DNA of 23,849 nucleotides, from assembly GCA_964584415.1 (NCBI GenBank), contig CAZOZX010000023.1, positions 1-23,849 on the forward strand. The letters run 5' to 3'. The stretch's first letter is position 1, and every line of letters starts with the position of its first letter. The DNA comes from PHAA01 sp964584415 (GTDB lineage: Bacteria > Bacillota > Syntrophomonadia > Syntrophomonadales > Syntrophomonadaceae). Shown here piece after piece: positions 13,936-21,909 of this stretch. The notes beneath the pieces are model-generated. The model saw only the letters and a program-made list of their open reading frames with translations, was not told where the DNA came from and ran no database searches. The position numbers and the translations under genes were made by a program.

Positions 13936-15135
13936 CTATTCGGAAAATTCAAAGGAATGGTCCAATAAGTAGGTTCTTCTGATTGCAAAGTTTACAGTTA
14001 CTTCAATTTCCAGACCACTAAAAATAAGGGGCCAATCGCCGGCGAGCTGTTCCCATAAAACTGGATCTTGTTTGCGAACCAGCTGACCCCAGCCAAATAT
14101 ATCACTGCCCAGTTCCTGAGCTTTGCCAACCGCCGCTGTCACCATTTGCTGGATTTCATCGTCTGTGGATTCTTGTATAGTAGTTAGGTTTTCGAGAGTG
14201 ATTATTTGGCCGGCAAAATTCTGTTCGTAAAAGTTGCCCTCGGCTTCAATATTTATGGTTATCTTCTTGACCTGGTTTCCCTCTATTTCAGGTTTAACTG
14301 TGGCCTGAGAACGGGTCATTTCTATACTTAGGTATTTTCCACTGGTTGATTTTTCACCGGGTGGGGGAAAGGTCAACAGTCCACCAGTAACCATTTTAGG
14401 GCTTAATAAGCGGTATCCTTGGCTTTCTTGCTCGTTTAGTACTCCAACTTGCCGACGTTCTCTGAAAACAGCGGTCCCTTGCAAACCCAGAACTTTCTTC
14501 CCTTCAATATCATTAACAACAACCTGGGGAACTGCGGGTTCGATCCCAGGCTCGGCCAGTGCCTGCAGAAAATCATCCACGGTAATGGGTTTATAAATAC
14601 CAGTTTGCTGCTCCTGGATGCGTATTAATTTTCTCAGTCCCATAATTGGATAAGGCTCGATTGGGAGTTCTGCTTCTAAGAAGTCTTTGCTGGAACCCCC
14701 ATCGCCAACAAACAGTAAAGAAGTCTTGCGGACATTACGATTACGAGCCAAGAAATCAGCGATTATGGAAATATCATTGCGGGTCACATCAGTACCGATA
14801 ACCATAACTCCAACATGTGCCCACATTGGTAAGCGGGGGACATTCAGCATTATCCGGCGGGCGGCCTCGCTAAAGGTTGCCCCGCCAGCATAAACATTTA
14901 CTGGCTTACGGGGTTGAGAACCAGATTGACTGCTGGTGGGTTCGGCCAGCTGTACACCGAACAGGGGCTGACCATTTTCCAGATCAAAAAACATACCAAC
15001 CGCTTCCACCGTGTTCACTACTTCGACCTGATTCCAGCAACCGCTGGTAAACAAAAGTCCGGGAAGAATGATCAATATTATTAGCTTTTTAAATAAATTA
15101 CAGTTACAAATCGGTTTTGGTTTGGCGGGTTTCAT
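13936..15135 (-). CDS. gerAC: Germinant receptor C subunit, Ger(x)C lipoprotein
   Basis: A 399-residue lipoprotein of the Ger(x)C family, the extracytoplasmic subunit of spore nutrient receptors. The signal sequence is 'LFKKLIILIILPGLLF' and the lipobox ends at Cys33 ('FTSGCW'), directly followed by 'NQVEVVNTVEAVGMFFD', the family opening. The C-terminal third ('EITVN'-like strands, 'GSDIFGWGQLVRK') matches the conserved end of the family. The start ATG at 15135 overlaps the end of the A-subunit gene by 32 nt, suggesting translational coupling, and is preceded by AAAGGAA. GerAC is used as family label; the germinant recognised cannot be read from sequence. It acts in the spore inner membrane with the A and B subunits. 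Confidence 0.93.
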   Translation of the reverse strand: MKPAKPKPICNCNLFKKLIILIILPGLLFTSGCWNQVEVVNTVEAVGMFFDLENGQPLFGVQLAEPTSSQSGSQPRKPVNVYAGGATFSEAARRIMLNVPRLPMWAHVGVMVIGTDVTRNDISIIADFLARNRNVRKTSLLFVGDGGSSKDFLEAELPIEPYPIMGLRKLIRIQEQQTGIYKPITVDDFLQALAEPGIEPAVPQVVVNDIEGKKVLGLQGTAVFRERRQVGVLNEQESQGYRLLSPKMVTGGLLTFPPPGEKSTSGKYLSIEMTRSQATVKPEIEGNQVKKITINIEAEGNFYEQNFAGQIITLENLTTIQESTDDEIQQMVTAAVGKAQELGSDIFGWGQLVRKQDPVLWEQLAGDWPLIFSGLEIEVTVNFAIRRTYLLDHSFEFSE

Positions 15136-16657
15136 TTACTGTTCCTTTCATTGCTGGTCTAAAAAAAGTCAAATACCAGGGGCGGCGAACCAGTATATCG
15201 GTTATTTCACGTTTGTTGAAAGGAGCTATCGGAGACAGGTAAGACAGCCCAAATGAACGAAGCGAAGCCATATGGATCAGCAATAACATCAGTGCAATCA
15301 TGATCCCGAATAAGCCAGAAATGCCGGCCACAAATAAAAAGCCGAAGCGGGCAATACGAATAGCTATGCCGGCATTATAGGAAGGGACTATAAAGGAAGC
15401 GATGCCGGTAAAGGCGATTACTACAACCATAGGGGTAGACACTAATCCTGCTTTTACAGCCGCATCACCGATTATCAAAGCACCAACGATACTGATAGCC
15501 GGACCAATCGCGTGCGGCAGACGTACTCCTGCTTCCCTTAAAAGTTCAAAAGTGATCTCCAGGATAAGAGCCTCGATAAAAGCTGGAAAAGGAACTCCCT
15601 CCCGGGTGGCAGCAATGGTTAAGTATAATGCGGAAGGAATCATTTCCTGGTGATAGGTTAGGGTAGCGACAAATAAAGATGGAAGAAGTAAGGCGATAAA
15701 TAAAGACGAAAAGCGAAGTATCCTGATCAAGGAAGCGGGTATATAGCGTTCGTAATAGTCCTCCGAAGAGATCCAAAAGCGGGGGAAGGTTGTAGGTACA
15801 ATCAAGGCAATTGGCGATCCGTCCACAATAATACAAACCTGTCCTTCTAATAAGTGGCCACAGACCCGGTCTGGTTTCTCGGTGTATTCAACTTGGGGAA
15901 AGATAGTGCGATGATTATCCTCCAGAAATTCTTCCAGGTAACCGGTGTCCAGAACTGCATCAATATCGATTTTACCAAGACGTTTCTTGACCTCAGCTAC
16001 TAATTCCACTGGAGCTATGCTATCGATATAGCAAATAACCACATCGGTCTTAGTCATGCGTCCCAGCACAAGACTTTCAATCTTGAAATTTGTACTTTTG
16101 ATACGGCGTCGTAACATGGCGGTGTTAAAGCGCATAGTTTCTGTAAACGCTTCTTTGGGACCCCGAACTACTACTTCGTTTTCCGAATTATTAACCGAGC
16201 GTCCTTGCCAGGCCCGGGTGCCCGCAACCAGTCCCTGGTTGGATCCATCAATTAACAAGACAGTATCACCTGAACCGACATGATGGCAAACATCCTCCAG
16301 GTTATCAACCGCTTTAATTTCCGCAATAGATAACACACTATCCTTTATCACTTGCAGGGTATTCTGATGGTTCAGACCTGGGTCATCACAACTTGAGTTT
16401 AACTCGAATATGAGAGATTTAAGCAAGTGGAGTTCTATTTCTTTTTTGTCGACCAGACCATCAAAAAATACGACCAGACCGCGATTTTGAGGCTTCGGGC
16501 CAAAGCTGAACTCTTTGAATACTGCATCTGAGCAGTTTTTAAACAGGAGATGTAAGTTGGCCGAATTTTCTTCCAACTTTTCCGATAATGGCTTGGCTAC
16601 TACTTGTCGGGCCTCAGGATTGGGGCCTGGTTTTGGCCTGTTATTCAAATAACGCAT
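15104..16657 (-). CDS. gerAA: Germinant receptor A subunit, GerA/SpoVAF family
   Basis: A 517-residue GerA-family membrane protein. Residues ~1-280 are a hydrophilic cytoplasmic domain ('NCSDAVFKEFSFGP', 'GDTVLLIDGSNQGL', 'GPKEAFTETMRFNTAMLRRR', 'VCGHLLEGQVCIIVDGSP'), all family-typical. The C-terminal half has about five membrane helices, with the conserved 'REAGVRLPHAIGPAISIVGAL' region split across lines of the fold and 'SYLSPIAPF' near the end. GerA subunits form pentameric ligand-gated ion channels in the spore membrane that respond to amino acids. ATG 16657 follows AGAGGTGAT by 3 nt. It is second in the operon, 28 nt after the B-subunit gene. Confidence 0.95.
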   Translation of the reverse strand: MRYLNNRPKPGPNPEARQVVAKPLSEKLEENSANLHLLFKNCSDAVFKEFSFGPKPQNRGLVVFFDGLVDKKEIELHLLKSLIFELNSSCDDPGLNHQNTLQVIKDSVLSIAEIKAVDNLEDVCHHVGSGDTVLLIDGSNQGLVAGTRAWQGRSVNNSENEVVVRGPKEAFTETMRFNTAMLRRRIKSTNFKIESLVLGRMTKTDVVICYIDSIAPVELVAEVKKRLGKIDIDAVLDTGYLEEFLEDNHRTIFPQVEYTEKPDRVCGHLLEGQVCIIVDGSPIALIVPTTFPRFWISSEDYYERYIPASLIRILRFSSLFIALLLPSLFVATLTYHQEMIPSALYLTIAATREGVPFPAFIEALILEITFELLREAGVRLPHAIGPAISIVGALIIGDAAVKAGLVSTPMVVVIAFTGIASFIVPSYNAGIAIRIARFGFLFVAGISGLFGIMIALMLLLIHMASLRSFGLSYLSPIAPFNKREITDILVRRPWYLTFFRPAMKGTVNETRQTKTDL

Positions 16658-16685
16658 GGTATCACCTCTTGACTAAAGTCATTGG

Positions 16686-17792
16686 TTAAACAGAGGGAGC
16701 CTTTTCTTCATCTTCGGTTGGTGTAGATTTGAAAACCAAAACCAACCCTATCAATAAAGGAATCAAAACAAAAAAAATCCCGTAGATATAAGGGAGTACC
16801 TGGTGCACGATCATTTGAATAGCCACGATATTTTTACCGGTCATAAGGGCTGCAATACCGATAAACACTGATGAAGGGGCGGCCAGGAAACGATAATCTC
16901 GTAATCCAAATACTTGTTGAATAGAGAAGCAGGTAAGAAACCATTTTACGCAGACTGAAGCAAATAATCCGGCAATCAAAATACTGATAAAGATGATGTC
17001 GATGTTTTGAATAAAGTCACTTATTTTTATGGAGCGCACCAATTTGAAGGTGGGAAAAGCAATATGGTTGGAATAATCGGTACCAAAGTCCATGAGTATA
17101 GCCATGATTGTGAGCGTAATCAAGACAACGTAAGAGTACAGTACCCATCTAAGAGGCTGACTGATTCGGGAACGATCATTGGAATAGAAGGCCAAAGTGA
17201 GAACAGCAATAAGATCACCCGATATACAGAAGCTGTAGAGGGCGGCCTTGCCAAGGTCCCAGTAGGAATTGTCAATTATCGGAGAGAGCGCGTTGAGATC
17301 GGCTGACTGTGCCAAAGCTAAAATGACCAAAATAAGACCAGCTGTAAAGCCAAAAATTATCAAAATCTCGGTCACTCTGGCAACGTTCTCCATACCCGAT
17401 TTCAATGCGGAATAGGAAACCAGCAACATAGCACCAATATAAATACTCAGAGGGGTATCGGGAACGATACTGCTGCTGATAAGAGCGGTAAAATAGGTAA
17501 TAGCAAAAACGGTGGCAAACAAAAACACCAGAATGTATGAAAAACCGATCGCTTTCCCAAGTATTTTGCCTAAGTGCTCCTCAAGAATAGCAGGAAAAGG
17601 TCGGGTGGAATTTTTGATTATATACATATATACATACACCAACAATATCGTAGGCAGGATTGATAACAGGAAGGCCAGCCAAGCACCGTTATGAGCGATA
17701 TGTACCGTAACCATTGGGACAAATAGATAATCCAATGGTATTACGGATGCGCTCAGTAAGCAAAAAATCTGCAAATTACTTATCTGGTTCAT
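16686..17792 (-). CDS. gerAB: Germinant receptor B subunit, spore permease family
   Basis: A 368-residue integral membrane protein of the GerAB/ArcD/ProY (APC superfamily) type with about ten helices, beginning 'SNLQIFCLLSASVIPLDY' and followed by the family-typical 'WLAFLLSILPTILLV'. B subunits carry the germinant-binding pocket, so this gene most likely sets the amino-acid specificity of the receptor. It is the first gene of the minus-strand operon (B-A-C-small protein); Bacillus gerA operons run A-B-C. ATG 17792 has the ribosome site AAGGCGG 8 nt upstream. It diverges from spoVT across a 189-bp region that contains candidate sigma-G elements for both. Confidence 0.95.
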   Translation of the reverse strand: MNQISNLQIFCLLSASVIPLDYLFVPMVTVHIAHNGAWLAFLLSILPTILLVYVYMYIIKNSTRPFPAILEEHLGKILGKAIGFSYILVFLFATVFAITYFTALISSSIVPDTPLSIYIGAMLLVSYSALKSGMENVARVTEILIIFGFTAGLILVILALAQSADLNALSPIIDNSYWDLGKAALYSFCISGDLIAVLTLAFYSNDRSRISQPLRWVLYSYVVLITLTIMAILMDFGTDYSNHIAFPTFKLVRSIKISDFIQNIDIIFISILIAGLFASVCVKWFLTCFSIQQVFGLRDYRFLAAPSSVFIGIAALMTGKNIVAIQMIVHQVLPYIYGIFFVLIPLLIGLVLVFKSTPTEDEEKAPSV

Positions 17793-17846
17793 ATTTGGGC
17801 CGCCTTATAGATTTAGTACAACGCTATTTTCACCAGAACTGTTAAT

Positions 17847-17874
17847 TATTATGTGGATTTTTATTTTTTTTACA
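17847..17874 (-). promoter_or_regulatory. Possible sigma-G promoter of the ger operon
   Basis: On the minus strand CATAATA (17853-17847) is a perfect match to the forespore sigma-G -10 (CATNHTA). The -35 is poor: TGTAAA (17874-17869) with a 15-nt spacer, shorter than the usual 17-18. It lies about 55 nt ahead of gerAB. The -10 element is the supported part. Confidence 0.35.
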
Positions 17875-17890
17875 GCCAAATGGCAAAAAG

Positions 17891-17921
17891 TGAATAAAAG
17901 GATATTTTGAGTTATATACTA
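17891..17921 (+). promoter_or_regulatory. Sigma-G-type promoter of spoVT
   Basis: TGAATA (17891-17896), 18 nt, then TATACTA (17915-17921): a perfect sigma-G -35 and a -10 matching CATNHTA at 6 of 7 positions. It is 60 nt before the ATG. In B. subtilis spoVT is a sigma-G gene. Confidence 0.58.
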
Positions 17922-17981
17922 TCACTGAGAAATAAAACAACTTTCTTCAAATAAATTGAAAAAAAGGAGGGACAGCTGAGG

Positions 17982-18545
17982 ATGAAAGCAACAGGAATAG
18001 TTCGCCGTATTGACGACTTGGGCCGTGTAGTAATACCCAAGGAAATTAGAAGAACGCTGCGCATACGCGAGGGAGATCCTCTGGAGATTTTTGTTGACCG
18101 TGAAGGCGAAGTTATTTTAAAAAAATACTCTCCTATTGCTGAGTTGGGTGATTTTGCTAAGGAATACGCAGAATCATTACATGAAACAACCGGCCATATC
18201 TCGATGATTTCCGACCGCGATGTGATTATTGCGATAGCAGGCGGCAACAAAAAAGAATTCCTAAGCAAACCCGTAGGTAGGCTGTTGGAGAGAGCCCTGG
18301 ACGAACGCAGTACTATCATTATAAATGAACTGGAAAAGAGCGACGACGAAAACTTGCATGTTATTCAGAGTGACGATAGGGAATACACTATAAAAGCCCA
18401 AGTGGTTGCACCGATTGTGACGCAGGGGGATCCTATTGGTGCTGTCATCATTGTTACCAAAGACGCTGGGGCGAAAATGAGTGAGATGGAGGTCAAGCTG
18501 GCAGAGACAGCTGCCGGGTTCCTGGCTAAACAGATGGAGCAGTAA
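17982..18545 (+). CDS. spoVT: Stage V sporulation protein T
   Basis: SpoVT is a forespore transcription factor that tunes sigma-G-dependent genes. The 187-residue protein has an AbrB-like swapped-hairpin DNA-binding domain (residues 1-50, 'MKATGIVRRIDDLGRVVIPK' then 'LRIREGDPLEIFVD') and a GAF-like C-terminal domain ('HISMISDRDVIIAIAGG', 'VVAPIVTQGDPIGAVIIV'). ATG 17982 follows AAGGAGGG with a 10-nt gap. A strong terminator follows, so it is monocistronic. As in B. subtilis it precedes yabM, but here a ger operon is inserted between mfd and spoVT. Confidence 0.96.
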   Translation: MKATGIVRRIDDLGRVVIPKEIRRTLRIREGDPLEIFVDREGEVILKKYSPIAELGDFAKEYAESLHETTGHISMISDRDVIIAIAGGNKKEFLSKPVGRLLERALDERSTIIINELEKSDDENLHVIQSDDREYTIKAQVVAPIVTQGDPIGAVIIVTKDAGAKMSEMEVKLAETAAGFLAKQMEQ

Positions 18546-18559
18546 TAGTTGGGGTCTTC

Positions 18560-18597
18560 AAGAGGCGGTCTTATTGGGCAATAAGATCGTCTTTTTT
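18560..18597 (+). terminator. Terminator after spoVT
   Basis: A 16-bp stem (18560-18575 with 18580-18595, three G-U pairs) capped by a GGGC tetraloop and followed by a T-run. It starts 14 nt after the stop. Confidence 0.93.
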
Positions 18598-18684
18598 GCT
18601 GCAGTGGCTTTGTATTGATCAATCTTACCATGGCCTTCAGGATTCAACAGCCGGTAAAAATAACATTATATAGAAAGAGCATTA

Positions 18685-18693
18685 TGGTATAAT
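18685..18693 (+). promoter_or_regulatory. Extended -10 promoter of the yabM-like gene
   Basis: TGGTATAAT at 18685-18693 is a perfect extended -10 (TGn plus TATAAT). The -35 position 17 nt upstream (ATTATA, 18665-18670) is weak, which an extended -10 can offset. Confidence 0.55.
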
Positions 18694-18721
18694 TAACCTC
18701 GTTAAAATGGGGAGGGGCCTT

Positions 18722-20269
18722 ATGCAGAGAACGGGAAACTTTCTACGCGGGGCTTTGGTCCTAAGTGTGGCTGGAGCAGTTAGTAAGATACTGGGGGCAG
18801 TGTATCGTATTCCCTTGGCCCGGCTTATAGGGGGCGAGGGTATGGGGCTCTATCAGATGGCCTATCCTATTTACACTACGATACTGGCGTTAGCAACCGC
18901 TGGCGTACCTGTAGCGATCAGCGTTATGGTGTCCCGCAAGGAAACCCAGGGTTATACTGGTGACAGTAAGAAAATATTTCGCCTTTCTATAATTATCCTG
19001 CTTATTTTTGGTCTGCTTCTGACATTACTGGTGATGAAGAGTGCCAGATTCCTGGCTAATTCAGTATTACATGAACCCAGAGCTTATTACCCAATTCTCG
19101 CGGTTGCTCCCGCCATTTTTTTCTCGGGATTGATGTCGGTTTTTCGTGGCTTTTTCCAAGGGCACCAATGGATGATCCCCACTGCGGTTTCACAGGTCTT
19201 CGAACAGCTCTTCCGGGTAACAGCAGTGATAATATTAGCATTCATGCTATTCCCAAAAGGATTGGAGTTCGCTGCCGCCGGTGCAACTTTCGGAGCTGTA
19301 GTAGGTGGAATCGTATCTCTGATTGTGTTAACGATATTCTACCTAAGATTTAGTAAAAGGGAGGCGTTAGGTCCGGATCAACTGTTATACAGCGGGGAAG
19401 GGTCAACGCAAATAGCCAAGGAACTGATTCGATTAGCAATTCCCGTATCATTTGGAGCTGTGGTGCTACCCTTGGTTCAGGTTTTAGATGCCATTATTGT
19501 TCCCGGACGGCTAATGGCGATTCAATATTCAACCTCTCAAGCCACCGCTTTGTATGGCCAGTTGTCAGGTATGGCAGCTATATTGATCAGTCTGCCCACA
19601 ATATTCACGATTAGTATCGCCACCAGTTTGGTACCGGCTGTCAGTGAGGCTAAGGCTCAGCATAACGATGAGCTGTTAAACAGCCGAATTAATTACGGAC
19701 TGCGTGCGGGTATGATAATTTCCTTTCCTTGTGCAGCAGGGCTGTATGTTCTAGCCTGGCAAATCTGTGATTTACTCTATGCAACCCCCGAGGCGGGAAT
19801 CCCGCTTGAGGTTTTAGCCTTTTCGACCATAGCTCTGGCAGCTTTTCAGCTGAGCAGTGCCGGGTTACAGGGTATTGGTCTGCCCGAGATCGCTATGCGC
19901 CACCTGGTTTTGACTGGAGCACTTAAAACGGTGTTTAATTATACTCTTACAGCAGTACCTATGCTTAACATTAAGGGTGCGGCTATTGGAACCCTGGCGG
20001 CATTCACCATCGGCTCACTTCTCAACATATACTCCCTTAGGAAAAAGACTGGGATCCATTATGAACTTGGCCGGGTAGTGAAGCTGGTACTAATAACCAC
20101 CTTGATGGGAATAAGTGTGAAAATTGCCTACGGATTTCTGGTGGCCGGGGGGTTGAGTTCAAACTGGTCTACTTTGTTAGGCATCAGCATAGGTGTAGCT
20201 GTATATGGAGTACTCCTCCTCATATCTAAGGAATTTGATATGGATATGGTAAAGAAAATTGTCAGATAA
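18722..20269 (+). CDS. SpoVB/YabM-type polysaccharide flippase
   Basis: A 515-residue, roughly 14-helix membrane protein of the MOP superfamily (SpoVB, MurJ/YtgP, YabM), which flips lipid-linked glycan precursors across the membrane. It opens 'LRGALVLSVAGAVSKILGAV' and 'YRIPLARLIGGEGMGLYQMA', the classic family start, and later has 'SVFRGFFQGHQWMIPTAVSQ' and 'YGQLSGMAAILISLPTI'. ATG 18722 is chosen because GGGGAGGGG (18708-18716) precedes it; the in-frame ATG at 18707 lies at the edge of that site. Its place between spoVT and mazG corresponds to B. subtilis yabM. Substrate (lipid II or another glycan) cannot be told from sequence. Confidence 0.92.
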   Translation: MQRTGNFLRGALVLSVAGAVSKILGAVYRIPLARLIGGEGMGLYQMAYPIYTTILALATAGVPVAISVMVSRKETQGYTGDSKKIFRLSIIILLIFGLLLTLLVMKSARFLANSVLHEPRAYYPILAVAPAIFFSGLMSVFRGFFQGHQWMIPTAVSQVFEQLFRVTAVIILAFMLFPKGLEFAAAGATFGAVVGGIVSLIVLTIFYLRFSKREALGPDQLLYSGEGSTQIAKELIRLAIPVSFGAVVLPLVQVLDAIIVPGRLMAIQYSTSQATALYGQLSGMAAILISLPTIFTISIATSLVPAVSEAKAQHNDELLNSRINYGLRAGMIISFPCAAGLYVLAWQICDLLYATPEAGIPLEVLAFSTIALAAFQLSSAGLQGIGLPEIAMRHLVLTGALKTVFNYTLTAVPMLNIKGAAIGTLAAFTIGSLLNIYSLRKKTGIHYELGRVVKLVLITTLMGISVKIAYGFLVAGGLSSNWSTLLGISIGVAVYGVLLLISKEFDMDMVKKIVR

Positions 20270-20287
20270 GGGATTCATAATGATCAC

Positions 20288-20314
20288 GAGCTTGTAGCGA
20301 TTAATAGCAAGCTC
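20288..20314 (+). other. Inverted repeat between the flippase gene and mazG
   Basis: GAGCTTG (20288-20294) and CAAGCTC (20308-20314) form a 7-8 bp stem over a 13-nt loop with no T-run after it. It may be a weak pause or processing site; it is not a clear terminator. Confidence 0.35.
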
Positions 20315-20336
20315 ATAGCACGAAAGGGGTATTGGG

Positions 20337-21104
20337 TTGAGTAAACCAGGAGATGCTCTTGATGAGTTGTTAACGATACAAAAACGATTGCTGGCCCCGG
20401 GGGGATGCCCATGGGACCGGGAGCAGACGCATGATTCTCTCATCCGCTACCTCATAGAGGAGGCCTACGAGGTTGTTGAAGCCATTGACGAAGGGGACAT
20501 GAATAAACTCAAGGAAGAGTTGGGAGACTTACTACTACAGATTGTATTTCATGCTGCGCTGGCTGAAGAACGGGGTGATTTTGACTTCAGTGATCTCACT
20601 CGAACAGTCAGTAATAAGATGATAAACCGGCACCCGCATGTATTTGGGTCTATGCCGCTGAAAACCAGCGAAGATGTTCTTAACAACTGGGAGACATTCA
20701 AACGAGGAGAGGGTAAAAAATCCTTATTGGAGGGTATTCCTAAAGCATTGCCGGCTTTGTTGCGAGCTGAAAAGATCCAGGAAAAAATGAGCCGGGTAGG
20801 CTATGATTGGCCTAATGTGGGTGGGGCCTTGGACAAGCTGCAGGAAGAGATCCTGGAACTAAGCCAGGCAGATAACCAAGACCATATTATTGAGGAGATG
20901 GGCGATATACTGTTCGCAATAGTTAATGTGGCCAGATTGAAACAAGTAGAAGTTGAACAAGCTCTGCAAAAAGCTAATGATAAAGTAATCAGAAGGTTTA
21001 ACTATATCGAAAACAAGGCTGCTGAACGGGGTCAAACATTGACCGATATGACGCTGGAGCAAATGGATGCGATTTGGGATGAGGCAAAGTCTAAAGGCTT
21101 ATGA
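20337..21104 (+). CDS. mazG: Nucleoside triphosphate pyrophosphohydrolase MazG
   Basis: MazG hydrolyses NTPs and dNTPs to monophosphate and pyrophosphate, a house-cleaning role. The 255 residues have two MazG repeats: residues ~20-115 ('GGCPWDREQTHDSLI', 'EEAYEVVEAID' and 'EELGDLLLQIVFHA', carrying the EExxE...ExxD metal site) and ~145-235 ('LQEEILELSQA' and 'EEMGDILFAIVNVARL'). The end 'MTLEQMDAIWDEAKSKGL' is standard. It is a stand-alone form like E. coli MazG; B. subtilis YabN at the same position carries an extra N-terminal tetrapyrrole-methylase-like domain, which is absent here. TTG 20337 follows AAAGGGG by 7 nt. Confidence 0.95.
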   Translation: MSKPGDALDELLTIQKRLLAPGGCPWDREQTHDSLIRYLIEEAYEVVEAIDEGDMNKLKEELGDLLLQIVFHAALAEERGDFDFSDLTRTVSNKMINRHPHVFGSMPLKTSEDVLNNWETFKRGEGKKSLLEGIPKALPALLRAEKIQEKMSRVGYDWPNVGGALDKLQEEILELSQADNQDHIIEEMGDILFAIVNVARLKQVEVEQALQKANDKVIRRFNYIENKAAERGQTLTDMTLEQMDAIWDEAKSKGL

Positions 21105-21211
21105 ACTTAGTAAAATTAGGATGCAGACTAAAAAAATTCCTGAAGCAAAAAAGGAATAATGGCAAAGAGGGCGAATAGCCTTAATATATCTAAAATCTAA
21201 GGAGGGATAGC

Positions 21212-21487
21212 TTGAATAAGACAGAATTAATTGCGGAAGTAGCTGGTAAGGCCAACATAACCAAGAAGGACGCAGAAAAAGTCTTTAACGCATTTCTGAC
21301 TACCGTAGAAGAGGTACTCAAAGCTGGAGATAAGATACAATTAGTGGGTTTCGGCACATTTGAGGTAAGAACCCGTCAGGCGCGTATAGGAAGAAATCCC
21401 CAGACCGGAGTTGAGATTGATATTCCAGCAGCGCAAGTGCCAGCCTTTAAACCAGGAAAAGCATTAAAAGACGCTGTTGAAGCTTAG
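21212..21487 (+). CDS. hup: HU-type nucleoid protein
   Basis: HU bends DNA and compacts the nucleoid as a dimer. The 91-residue protein is full length: helix-turn-helix N-terminal body 'MNKTELIAEVAGKANITK', core 'VGFGTFEVRTRQARIGRNPQTG' containing the DNA-embracing arm with the intercalating proline region, and ending 'PAFKPGKALKDAVE'. TTG 21212 follows AAGGAGGG by 7 nt. It lies between mazG and rqcP; in B. subtilis hbs is elsewhere, so HU has been inserted here between yabN and yabO equivalents, as seen in other Clostridia. The 107-nt gap before it holds only a weak hairpin (ATTCCT/AGGAAT). Confidence 0.97.
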   Translation: MNKTELIAEVAGKANITKKDAEKVFNAFLTTVEEVLKAGDKIQLVGFGTFEVRTRQARIGRNPQTGVEIDIPAAQVPAFKPGKALKDAVEA

Positions 21488-21488
21488 G

Positions 21489-21731
21489 ATGCGCCTGGAT
21501 AAATTTCTTAAAGTAAGCAGGATAATAAAGAGGCGCACAGTTGCCAAAGACTTTGCGGAAAATGAAAGAGTGATGGTTAACGGTAAGATAGCAAAGCCAT
21601 CTACTGAAGTTAAGGTAGGAGACATAATATCTTTGCACAGTGGAGCGCGTCAGTCTGAGTACCGAATACTGAAATTGGCTGACAATATAAAAGCAAACGA
21701 AGCCAGAGAGTTATACCAGACTATTGAGTAA
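21489..21731 (+). CDS. rqcP: S4-domain ribosome quality control protein RqcP
   Basis: RqcP (YabO) binds the obstructed 50S subunit and works with RqcH to add alanine tails to stalled nascent chains. The 80-residue protein is almost entirely an S4 RNA-binding domain: 'MRLDKFLKVSRIIKRRTVAK' at the start matches the family exactly, followed by 'VNGKIAKPSTEVKVGDIISL'. ATG 21489 is chosen for that match; it lies 1 nt after the HU stop, with no good ribosome site, so translation is probably coupled to HU. A TTG at 21477 would add four residues inside HU. In B. subtilis the gene is between yabN and yabP. Confidence 0.93.
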   Translation: MRLDKFLKVSRIIKRRTVAKDFAENERVMVNGKIAKPSTEVKVGDIISLHSGARQSEYRILKLADNIKANEARELYQTIE

Positions 21732-21780
21732 TTCGTACTGCCAAAAACGGGACGTCTTCTTTTTGGAAAAAAACTTGAAC

Positions 21781-21811
21781 AAGCAGCAGGCATATAAACT
21801 GCTGCTTTTTA
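21781..21811 (+). terminator. Terminator after rqcP
   Basis: AAGCAGCAG (21781-21789) and CTGCTGCTT (21799-21807) form a perfect 9-bp stem with a 9-nt loop, followed by TTTTA. It separates the vegetative HU-rqcP unit from yabP-yabQ. Confidence 0.9.
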
Positions 21812-21844
21812 TTTGGGCCAAACAGCTAAGGTTAGTATATTCAG

Positions 21845-21874
21845 TCATAAATACCCATGACTCCTGCATACTCT
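21845..21874 (+). promoter_or_regulatory. Possible sigma-E promoter of yabP
   Basis: TCATAAA (21845-21851), 15 nt, then CATACTCT (21867-21874) resembles sigma-E (KMATATT, CATACAHT): 5 of 7 and 7 of 8. In B. subtilis yabP and yabQ are sigma-E-dependent. It is 35 nt before the yabP start. Confidence 0.42.
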
Positions 21875-21909
21875 ATACAGATAAATATTGCTTAAGGAGG
21901 CTTAAAATC

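Noticed and set aside
17007..17306. 99-codon plus-strand frame inside gerAB
   Set aside because: Antisense to a well-supported membrane protein gene, no ribosome site, no recognisable domain.
21724..21909. 62-codon upstream extension of the yabP frame
   Set aside because: It crosses the rqcP terminator and the likely sigma-E promoter; YabP homologues start at the ATG behind AAGGAGG.
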